A stretch of DNA of 38,566 nt, taken from NCBI GenBank assembly GCA_017521195.1, contig JAFXGP010000081.1:1-38566 (forward strand), in the 5' to 3' direction. This DNA is from Lachnospiraceae bacterium. GTDB lineage: Bacteria > Bacillota > Clostridia > Lachnospirales > Lachnospiraceae. Positions 32,390 through 38,566 of the stretch are shown here, piece after piece. Made by a program: the position numbers and the translations under genes. The notes under the pieces are model-generated. The model was given only the letters and a program-made list of their open reading frames with translations, ran no database searches and had not been told where the DNA came from. Positions within the stretch are counted from its first letter, which is position 1, and every line of letters begins with the position of its first letter.

Positions 32390-32431
32390 ATATAACTATT
32401 TCTTATATATTGAGATTTAAAATAGTTATAT
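32390..32431 (+). other. Inverted repeat between ftsY and the threonine ammonia-lyase gene
   Basis: ATATAACTATTT (32390-32401) and AAATAGTTATAT (32420-32431) are perfect 12-bp inverted copies with an 18-nt loop. No T run follows, so it is not a normal terminator. It begins right after an AAAGGA (32385-32390) and ends 15 nt before the chosen start codon, so it may affect translation or act as an operator. Confidence 0.55.
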
Positions 32432-32445
32432 ATGGTTATCCTAAG

Positions 32446-33669
32446 ATGAATACAGAAATGTTAACACTTGAAAAATTTGAAGCTGCATCAGAAGAAGTAA
32501 AAAAAGTAACTTCTGAAACAAAATTAATCTACAGCGATTATTTTAGTGCTAAAACAGGAAATAAAGTTTATTTGAAACCGGAAAATATGCAGTTTACCGG
32601 TGCTTACAAAGTTCGTGGCGCTTATTATAAAATGAGTACCTTAACAGAGGAAGAACGTCAAAAAGGTATTATTACGGCATCTGCCGGCAATCATGCTCAG
32701 GGTGTGGCATATGCTGCAAAGTGCTATGGTGTAAAAGCAACCATCGTAATGCCTACTACAACTCCTTTGATGAAAGTAAATCGTACTAAAGGATATGGTG
32801 CCGAAGTTGTATTATATGGAGATGTTTATGACGAAGCATGTAACCATGCATATGAACTTGCTGATAAATATGGTTATACCTTTATCCATCCATTTGATGA
32901 TGAAGCAGTAGCTACCGGTCAGGGAACTATTGCTATGGAAATCTTCAAAGAGTTACCCTTGGTAGATTATATTTTATGTCCAATCGGCGGCGGCGGATTA
33001 GCTACAGGGGTTTCTACTTTGGCCAAATTATTAAATCCGAAGATTAAAGTAATCGGGGTAGAACCTGCCGGTGCAAATTGTATGCAGAAATCTATCAAAA
33101 ATGGTAAAGTAACTACTTTACCTAGTGTAAATACCATTGCTGACGGTACTGCCGTAAAAACTCCGGGAACCAAGATTTTCCCGTATATCCAGAAAAATCT
33201 TGATGACATTATTACTGTAGAAGACAGCGAACTTGTAGTTGCCTTTCTGGATATGGTTGAAAATCATAAAATGATAGTAGAAAACTCAGGGCTTCTTACT
33301 GTTGCTGCATTAAAGAAATTAGACATAAAAGGCAAAAAAATTGTTTCTATCCTTAGCGGTGGAAATATGGATGTTATTACTATGTCTTCCGTTGTACAGC
33401 AAGGATTAATCTTAAGAGACCGTATTTTTACAGTATCCGTATTACTTCCTGATAAACCGGGTGAGTTAAGCCGTGTTTCCGGTGTAGTTGCCCGTGAAAG
33501 CGGAAATGTAATTAAACTGGAACATAATCAGTTTGTTTCCATCAACAGAAATGCTGCAGTAGAGCTTAGAATTACTCTGGAAGCATTCGGAACAGAACAT
33601 AAGAACCAAATTATTGAAGCATTAAGTAAAGAAGGTTATCAGCCAAAGGTGGTAAGAACTAATATATGA
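32446..33669 (+). CDS. ilvA: Threonine ammonia-lyase (threonine dehydratase)
   Basis: A 407-residue pyridoxal-phosphate enzyme that deaminates threonine to 2-oxobutanoate. The PLP lysine is in FTGAYKVRGAYYKM, the phosphate-binding glycine loop is in CPIGGGGLATGVS and SAGNHAQGVAYAAKCYGV is conserved. A single C-terminal ACT domain (VSVLLPDKPGELSRVSGVVA onward) matches the shorter, catabolic/TdcB-like architecture rather than the two-ACT biosynthetic form, so either symbol could apply. The ATG at 32446 is chosen; the ATG at 32458 (MLTLEKF) is equally possible, and neither has a strong ribosome site. The stop overlaps the start of yitT by 4 nt. Confidence 0.9.
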   Translation: MNTEMLTLEKFEAASEEVKKVTSETKLIYSDYFSAKTGNKVYLKPENMQFTGAYKVRGAYYKMSTLTEEERQKGIITASAGNHAQGVAYAAKCYGVKATIVMPTTTPLMKVNRTKGYGAEVVLYGDVYDEACNHAYELADKYGYTFIHPFDDEAVATGQGTIAMEIFKELPLVDYILCPIGGGGLATGVSTLAKLLNPKIKVIGVEPAGANCMQKSIKNGKVTTLPSVNTIADGTAVKTPGTKIFPYIQKNLDDIITVEDSELVVAFLDMVENHKMIVENSGLLTVAALKKLDIKGKKIVSILSGGNMDVITMSSVVQQGLILRDRIFTVSVLLPDKPGELSRVSGVVARESGNVIKLEHNQFVSINRNAAVELRITLEAFGTEHKNQIIEALSKEGYQPKVVRTNI

Positions 33670-34538
33670 TACAGGAAAAGAAAAGTATAAAAACACATGC
33701 TAAAGATTATCTCATCATAACTATTGCCAGTTTTTTTTATGGTTTAGCCATCAGTCGGTTTTTAGATCCCAATGATATTGCTCCGGGAGGTGTTTCCGGT
33801 TTAGCAATGATTATTAACCGAATTGTACACATTGAAGTTGGTACACTTATTTTAATAATGAATATCCCGATTTTATTGTTGGGATTGTATAAATTCGGAT
33901 TTAAATTTATTATTTCTACTATTTATGCAACTTTTATGGGATCTATATTTACCAATATTTTAGCCCAATATCCTCCTGTGACCACAGATCCTTTATTGGC
34001 AACAATTGCCGGCTCTGCACTTGCTTCTATTGCGATAGGTATTATTTTCAAAGCCGGAGCAACTACCGGAGGTACAGACATTATTGTTAAAGTTTTACGA
34101 CTAAAATTTCCACATTTAAAGACAGGACGATTGTTTTTAATTTGTGATATGGCAGTAGTATTAATGTCTGCTTTTGTATTTGATGATACAGACTCGGCAC
34201 TTTATGCAGCCATTGGTGTTTTTCTAATGAGTATCGTATTTGATATTGTACTTTATGGTGCAGATGGTGCTAAATTGATTTACATTATCAGTAATGAATG
34301 GCAGAACATTGCCACAAGACTTCTTGTAGAACTGGATGTAGGAGTAACTTATCTGGAGGGAGAAGGTGCATATAGTAATGAAAAGAAACGTGTTATTATG
34401 TGCGTTGTAAGAAAACAGATTGCCCCCCATGTAGAAGAAATTGTAAAAGAAGAAGATGGAACAGCTTTTATGATTATCTCCAGTGCTGCTGAAATTTATG
34501 GTGAAGGCTACAAAAATATTTTTAGTGAAAAAATATAG
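33666..34538 (+). CDS. YitT family membrane protein
   Basis: A 290-residue protein with about 5-6 transmembrane segments (YLIITIASFFYGLAISRFL, TLILIMNIPILLLGLYKFG, LATIAGSALASIAIGIIFKA and others), the motif GGVSGLAMIINR and GATTGGTDIIVKVL. A cytosolic DUF2179 domain forms the C-terminal 100 residues (WQNIATRLLVELDVGVTYLE onward). The YitT/DUF161 family is widespread in Firmicutes; its substrate, if any, is unknown. The start ATGA overlaps the stop of the threonine ammonia-lyase, so translation is coupled. Confidence 0.9.
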   Translation: MIQEKKSIKTHAKDYLIITIASFFYGLAISRFLDPNDIAPGGVSGLAMIINRIVHIEVGTLILIMNIPILLLGLYKFGFKFIISTIYATFMGSIFTNILAQYPPVTTDPLLATIAGSALASIAIGIIFKAGATTGGTDIIVKVLRLKFPHLKTGRLFLICDMAVVLMSAFVFDDTDSALYAAIGVFLMSIVFDIVLYGADGAKLIYIISNEWQNIATRLLVELDVGVTYLEGEGAYSNEKKRVIMCVVRKQIAPHVEEIVKEEDGTAFMIISSAAEIYGEGYKNIFSEKI

Positions 34539-34546
34539 TATTACAT

Positions 34547-34581
34547 TTTCATGTTATATGTAATTTAGTAATAACATGAAA
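34547..34581 (+). other. Hairpin after yitT
   Basis: TTTCATGTTAT (34547-34557) and ATAACATGAAA (34571-34581) are perfect 11-bp inverted copies. A shorter alternative stem TTACAT (34541-34546) / ATGTAA (34558-34563) overlaps it. No T run follows. It may serve as a terminator-like or stabilising stem or as an operator in front of the SEC-C gene. Confidence 0.5.
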
Positions 34582-34668
34582 CACTGGACTTTTGGTATAT
34601 TTTCATGTATACTACAAACGTTTATAAGAGAAAAATTTATATTTTAAAATACAGAAAGGACAAAAATT

Positions 34669-35172
34669 ATGGCATTATTAAAAAAATGGCGTGATACCGC
34701 ATATTCTGAAACAGCAAACAAAGGTGATTTACAGAGATTCTGGAATACTTATTTCGAAGCAGAAACAGAAATCTATGCATCTCTTTTGAAAAATCCTGAT
34801 GAAGTAGTAACAGGTACTGTAAAAGAATTAGCAGACAAATACGAAGTAAGTGTTATGACTATGACAGGTTTCTTAGATGGAATCAACGATAGTTTAGTAA
34901 ATCCAAATCCTATCGATGATATGGAAGAAGATACTGTTGTTAACTTAGGTTTCGACAAAGCACTTCTTTACAAAAACATGGTAGCAGCGCAGGCTGACTG
35001 GTTATACGGATTAGAAGAATGGGAAGCTATTTTTGATGAAGATACAAGAAAAGCTTTATACAAAGAACAGAAATCTTCTACAACTATTGTAAAAGAAGAA
35101 AAAGTATATCCAAATGATCCATGTCCTTGCGGAAGCGGAAAAAAATATAAAAAATGCTGCGGTAAAAACTAA
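34669..35172 (+). CDS. SEC-C metal-binding domain protein
   Basis: A 167-residue cytosolic protein. The last 25 residues contain a SEC-C zinc motif: [18 protein letters not shown], with Cys-x-Cys and a Cys-Cys pair, as at the C-terminus of SecA. The first 140 residues are helical, with KLADKYEVS-like ([20 protein letters not shown]) sequence, a domain found in Lachnospiraceae proteins of unknown function. No membrane segment. AGAAAGGA precedes the ATG. A weak promoter with TATACT at about 34609-34614 lies upstream. Followed by a strong bidirectional terminator. Confidence 0.85.
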   Translation: MALLKKWRDTAYSETANKGDLQRFWNTYFEAETEIYASLLKNPDEVVTGTVKELADKYEVSVMTMTGFLDGINDSLVNPNPIDDMEEDTVVNLGFDKALLYKNMVAAQADWLYGLEEWEAIFDEDTRKALYKEQKSSTTIVKEEKVYPNDPCPCGSGKKYKKCCGKN

Positions 35173-35180
35173 GCATAGCG

Positions 35181-35203
35181 AAAGCCCCAAATCTTGGGGC
35201 TTT
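35181..35203. terminator. Bidirectional terminator between the SEC-C gene and mazG
   Basis: AAAGCCCCAA (35181-35190) pairs with TTGGGGCTTT (35194-35203), with a 3-nt loop, followed by T residues; A residues on the other side serve the minus strand. It separates two convergent genes. Confidence 0.9.
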
Positions 35204-35206
35204 TTA

Positions 35207-35899
35207 TTATGGTTCTAATGAATTAATCACAGTATCAATATTTTTCATCAAACATTCTTCCAGATTAATATTTTCCTGCCAGGCTACATTAGTCATATGA
35301 TAGAGCATAGAAGTCATAAGTTTTTCTTTTTTCTCTTTAGATGTAACCTTTTCTAATTGATTTGCCAAAAGAGCAATCTGAGAAACCGAAAACTCTACAT
35401 CCATTTTATGATGATAGTTTACAGCGGCCTTTTTCTGAACTTTGGCAGAGCGCAGAAGAGCAGGCAATGCTTTTGGTATGCCGTGAAGCAAAGGAGTAGT
35501 ATCCTTAGATTTTTCTTCAGCTTTTAATTCTTCCCAAGTCTTTTTATTTTCATCCTGATTGTCACGATTAAATACATGAGGATGTCTGTGAATCATTTTT
35601 TCAGTAATTTCGTTCACCACATCTTCCAAGGTAAAAATATGTTCTTCTTCAGCAATCACACTATGCAACACTACCTGCAGAAGGATATCACCTAATTCTT
35701 CACGCAGATTATCAATTTCGCCTTTAGTTTGATAATTCAACATAGCATCTGCCGCTTCGTAGGCTTCTTCGATTAATTGCATACGAAGGGATTCATGGGT
35801 CTGGGCTTTGTCCCAGGGACATCCGTGTTCGCTGCGAAGTTCTTCACAAACTAAAATGAATTTTTTTAAAGCTTCTAATGTTTTTGATTCGTTCAGCAT
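35207..35899 (-). CDS. mazG: Nucleoside triphosphate pyrophosphohydrolase MazG
   Basis: A 230-residue enzyme that converts NTPs, including aberrant ones, to NMP and pyrophosphate. The Mg2+ site EExxE-x-D is seen in LIEEAYEAADAML and in LREELGDILLQVVLHSVIAE. CPWDKAQTHESLRMQLIEE is the family's N-terminal motif and HRHPHVFNRDN lies in the middle. The second half (AVNYHHKMDVEFS onward) is shorter than in E. coli MazG (about 260 residues). GGAG lies 8 nt before the ATG. It reads towards the SEC-C gene and shares its terminator. Confidence 0.93.
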   Translation of the reverse strand: MLNESKTLEALKKFILVCEELRSEHGCPWDKAQTHESLRMQLIEEAYEAADAMLNYQTKGEIDNLREELGDILLQVVLHSVIAEEEHIFTLEDVVNEITEKMIHRHPHVFNRDNQDENKKTWEELKAEEKSKDTTPLLHGIPKALPALLRSAKVQKKAAVNYHHKMDVEFSVSQIALLANQLEKVTSKEKKEKLMTSMLYHMTNVAWQENINLEECLMKNIDTVINSLEP

Positions 35900-35953
35900 G
35901 TTTTTTACTCCAATTTATATTTACTCTTTCTTTTAAATAAATATTTTATCATA

Positions 35954-36787
35954 CTATTTATTTAACATATATAATAACTCTTCAAACACAACACCTTCAG
36001 GCTCAGGAACACCTAAATCAATAGAGTGTTGAATACATTTTTTAATAAAATGTGCTGCCTTTCGTACAGATTCTTTGAACTCCACACCATTTACAGCATC
36101 AGACGCAATCATAGAGGTGAAGATATCCCCGGTTCCATGTCTTCCCGTACCAATTCTATGGGTACTGATAAATACCGGTTCTTCATCCCTTACAAAACAT
36201 AAATTTGTAATATATGTTTTCTGATTTATTCCTGTAATAACAACTTTAGAAGGGCCGGCGGAGGATAACTTCTCAGCAATTTCTATGATTTCTTTTCTTT
36301 GCCAACTATTTTTATAAGGAGTATCTGTCAAAATACAAGCCTCCGTAATATTAGGTGTCAAAACGTCTGCATATTTTACCAATTCTTTCATCTTTAAACA
36401 CATTTCAGATGTATAAGCAGAGTACGTCTTTCCGTGATCCCCCATAATCGGATCGATAATGACGCAAGTATTTTCCTTTTTGAAATCTTTAATAAAATCA
36501 GCGACAATATCTATCTGTTCCTTAGAACCTAAATAACCGGAAATAATTCCGTCAAAAGAGAAATTCAGTTTTTTCCATTGTTCCATATAAGGAATCATCT
36601 CATCGGTTAAGTCCTTAAAATGAAAACTTGGATAACCTGTATGATTAGAAAATACAGAAGTTGGGATAGGACAGGCCGCAACACGCATGGACGATATAAT
36701 TGGAATAGATACGGTTAATGCACATTTTCCATATCCTGCAAGGTCATTTATAATTGCAATTTTTTTCTGAGTATAAGTTGTAGTCAT
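35954..36787 (-). CDS. Pyridoxal/pyridoxamine kinase (PdxK/PdxY type)
   Basis: A 277-residue ribokinase-like (PfkB/ThiD) kinase. IINDLAGYGKCALTVSIPII is the typical N-terminal strand-loop with the substrate-binding region. VIIDPIMGDHGKTYSAYT and TPNITEACILTD are family motifs, and GTGRHGTGDIFTSMIASD carries the anion hole and the catalytic Asp. It phosphorylates pyridoxal or pyridoxamine to salvage vitamin B6. An all-AT hairpin overlaps its 3' end. It is divergent from leuS, with 177 bp between, and is probably followed by mazG in one transcript on the minus strand. Confidence 0.88.
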   Translation of the reverse strand: MTTTYTQKKIAIINDLAGYGKCALTVSIPIISSMRVAACPIPTSVFSNHTGYPSFHFKDLTDEMIPYMEQWKKLNFSFDGIISGYLGSKEQIDIVADFIKDFKKENTCVIIDPIMGDHGKTYSAYTSEMCLKMKELVKYADVLTPNITEACILTDTPYKNSWQRKEIIEIAEKLSSAGPSKVVITGINQKTYITNLCFVRDEEPVFISTHRIGTGRHGTGDIFTSMIASDAVNGVEFKESVRKAAHFIKKCIQHSIDLGVPEPEGVVFEELLYMLNK

Positions 36788-36876
36788 ATAATATTCGCTT
36801 TCTTAATTATTAGAATGTCTCTATCATACCACATTTATTTTATTGTGAAACCATTCTTTTAAAATAATCCATTTAC

Positions 36877-36905
36877 TTGACATCAAATTGGGAAAGGATT
36901 ACAAT
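36877..36905 (+). promoter_or_regulatory. Promoter of leuS
   Basis: TTGACA (36877-36882), 17-bp spacer, TACAAT (36900-36905). Transcription would start near 36912, leaving a leader of only about 53 nt. This is too short for the T-box leader that often precedes aminoacyl-tRNA synthetase genes, and no T-box sequence was seen. Confidence 0.75.
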
Positions 36906-36964
36906 AGCAAAGACTATATTTTTAGACTTATTAATAGATAAAATAGGTAGAAAGAAGGATACAA

Positions 36965-38545
36965 ATGGCACAACCATACAATCACAAAGAGTTGGAAGTG
37001 AAATGGCAGAAAGTTTGGGACGATGAAAAAGCTTTCGAAACTTCCAATGATTATTCCAAACCAAAATTTTATGCATTGGTAGAATTCCCATATCCATCAG
37101 GACAGGGACTTCATGTAGGTCATCCAAGACCATATACAGCATTAGATATCGTAGCGCGAAAAAGAAGAATGCAGGGATACAACGTATTATATCCAATGGG
37201 ATGGGATGCGTTCGGTCTTCCTACAGAAAACTATGCGATTAAAAATCATATCCATCCAAAGATTGTTACTAAAAATAATGTAGAAAGATTTAAAAACCAG
37301 CTTCATTCTTTAGGATATTCTTTTGACTGGGATAGAGAAGTTAATACCACAGATCCAAACTACTACAAATGGACACAGTGGATTTTCTTAAAATTATTCA
37401 ATGCCGGACTTGCATACAAATCTGAAATGCCAATCAACTGGTGTACAGAATGTAAAGTTGGTCTTGCCAACGAAGAAGTTGTTAATGGTGTTTGTGAACG
37501 TTGCGGTGCAGAAGTTGTTCGTAAAGTTAAGAGTCAGTGGATGTTAAAAATCACAGAATATGCTGACAAATTAATTCAGGACTTAGATGATGTTGATTAC
37601 ATTGAGAGAGTAAAAGTTTCCCAGAAAAACTGGATTGGTAAATCTCAAGGTGCAGAAGTTGACTTTGCAATCGCAGGAAAAGAAGATAAATTACGTGTAT
37701 ACACTACAAGACCGGATACATTATTCGGTGCAACCTACATGGTAGTATCTCCGGAACATCCAATCATTGAAAAATATAAAGATGAATTAAAAAATTATGA
37801 TGCATTAGTTGAATACAGAGAAATGGCATCCCGTAAATCTGATTTTGAACGTACAGAACTTGCCAAAGACAAGACCGGTGTTATGATTGACGGTTTATGT
37901 GCAATCAATCCTGTAAACGGCAAAGAAATTCCAATCTGGATTTCTGACTATGTATTAATGACTTATGGTACAGGTGCTATTATGGCAGTTCCGGCTCATG
38001 ATGAAAGAGACTGGGATTTCGCTAAGAAATTTAACATGCCTATTATTGAAGTAGTAGCAGGCAGTGATGTAAGTGTACAGGAAGCTGTTTATACAGATGT
38101 TGCTACAGGTACACTTGTAAACTCAGACTTTTTAAACGGTCTTTCTGTAGCAGAAGCTAAGGAAAAAATCATTGCTTTCTTAGAAGAAAAAGGAATCGGA
38201 ACTGCAAAAACCAACTTCAAACTTCGTGACTGGGTATTCTCCAGACAGCGTTATTGGGGAGAACCTATTCCGATTGTAAAATGTGAAAAATGCGGTTATG
38301 TCGCCCTTGATGAAAAAGAATTACCATTAGAACTTCCTGAAGTTGACAGCTATATGCCAACTGACAACGGAGAATCTCCATTAGCAGCTATGACAGATTG
38401 GGTAAAAACAACTTGTCCATGTTGTGGAGGTCCTGCGGAAAGAGAAACAGATACCATGCCTCAGTGGGCCGGTTCTTCTTGGTATTTCTTAAGATATACC
38501 GATCCAACAAATGAAGAAGCATTAGCAAGCAAAGAAGCATTATAA
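36965..38545 (+). CDS. leuS: Leucyl-tRNA synthetase, N-terminal 526 residues, ended by an in-frame TAA
   Basis: Class I synthetase that charges tRNA(Leu). The HIGH-type motif [17 protein letters not shown] (residues about 41-57) is intact, as is the editing domain ([35 protein letters not shown]), and [19 protein letters not shown] and [13 protein letters not shown] are conserved. The family normally runs to about 800 residues and continues YW(L/M)PVDWY after this point, carrying the KMSKS loop. Here a TAA at 38543-38545 comes directly before YWLPVDW in the same frame. The rest of the gene is beyond the window. Either a real nonsense mutation or a base error. AGAAAGAAGGA precedes the ATG. Confidence 0.9.
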   Translation: MAQPYNHKELEVKWQKVWDDEKAFETSNDYSKPKFYALVEFPYPSGQGLHVGHPRPYTALDIVARKRRMQGYNVLYPMGWDAFGLPTENYAIKNHIHPKIVTKNNVERFKNQLHSLGYSFDWDREVNTTDPNYYKWTQWIFLKLFNAGLAYKSEMPINWCTECKVGLANEEVVNGVCERCGAEVVRKVKSQWMLKITEYADKLIQDLDDVDYIERVKVSQKNWIGKSQGAEVDFAIAGKEDKLRVYTTRPDTLFGATYMVVSPEHPIIEKYKDELKNYDALVEYREMASRKSDFERTELAKDKTGVMIDGLCAINPVNGKEIPIWISDYVLMTYGTGAIMAVPAHDERDWDFAKKFNMPIIEVVAGSDVSVQEAVYTDVATGTLVNSDFLNGLSVAEAKEKIIAFLEEKGIGTAKTNFKLRDWVFSRQRYWGEPIPIVKCEKCGYVALDEKELPLELPEVDSYMPTDNGESPLAAMTDWVKTTCPCCGGPAERETDTMPQWAGSSWYFLRYTDPTNEEALASKEAL

Positions 38546-38566
38546 TACTGGTTGCCTGTTGACTGG

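Noticed and set aside
32379-32420. A 13-codon frame after ftsY that could be a leader peptide
   Set aside because: It has no ribosome site of its own and no run of Thr, Ile, Val or Leu codons that would suggest attenuation.
35933-35965. An 11-bp AT-only inverted repeat at the 3' end of the pyridoxal kinase gene
   Set aside because: It has no G-C pairs and overlaps the coding end, so it is a weak terminator at best and could be chance.

Overview
The window looks like a chromosomal segment of an AT-rich, low-GC Gram-positive anaerobe, most likely a member of the Lachnospiraceae (Clostridia). The evidence is the pta-ackA-yceD-rpmF-plsX-acpP-rnc-smc-ftsY order, strong Shine-Dalgarno sites of the AAAGGAGG type, a zinc-finger L32 beginning MSICPKNKSS, and the UPF0210/ACT pair. 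No rRNA, tRNA, CRISPR array, IS element or intact prophage was seen.

Layout. 1-3.6 kb: the 3' end of a large protein (possibly FtsA-like), a YycJ-type metallo-beta-lactamase-fold hydrolase, and an ACT-domain protein followed by a UPF0210 (PFL) protein. 3.6-7.0 kb: a small phage-like protein, a large TPR + nucleotidyltransferase-like (DUF4037) + DUF4125 protein, and a DUF523 protein. 7.2-9.05 kb: an SOS-type module, a Y-family polymerase and a short YolD-like protein, read from a promoter whose spacer holds a LexA-box-like sequence. 9.07-14.0 kb: an AraC regulator divergent from a catabolic operon (GPH-type sugar symporter, amidohydrolase, type-B carboxylesterase). 14.08-18.2 kb: a quiet stretch with a frameshifted zinc-knuckle gene remnant, then an exported protein and a lipoprotein with GH5-like catalytic motifs. 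18.26-18.9 kb: a YefM-YoeB toxin-antitoxin pair with a large inverted-repeat operator. 18.96-19.92 kb: a membrane-anchored XRE regulator.

20.0-20.55 kb is a non-coding region built from about four degenerate units of 73-74 nt that alternate inverted TTACAGT/ACTGTAA motifs, flanked by an inverted pair of a longer motif. It is the best candidate here for an undescribed element.

20.6-38.5 kb is housekeeping: tmcAL (minus), pta-ackA (acetate and ATP formation), yceD-rpmF, plsX-acpP (lipid precursors), rnc-smc-ftsY (RNA processing, chromosome condensation, membrane targeting), threonine ammonia-lyase, YitT, a SEC-C protein, mazG and a pyridoxal/pyridoxamine kinase (both minus), and leuS. The leuS reading frame is broken by an in-frame TAA at 38543, where the family normally continues, and the expected YWLPVDW sequence follows in the same frame. 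Long hairpins precede rnc and lie between ftsY and the threonine ammonia-lyase gene.
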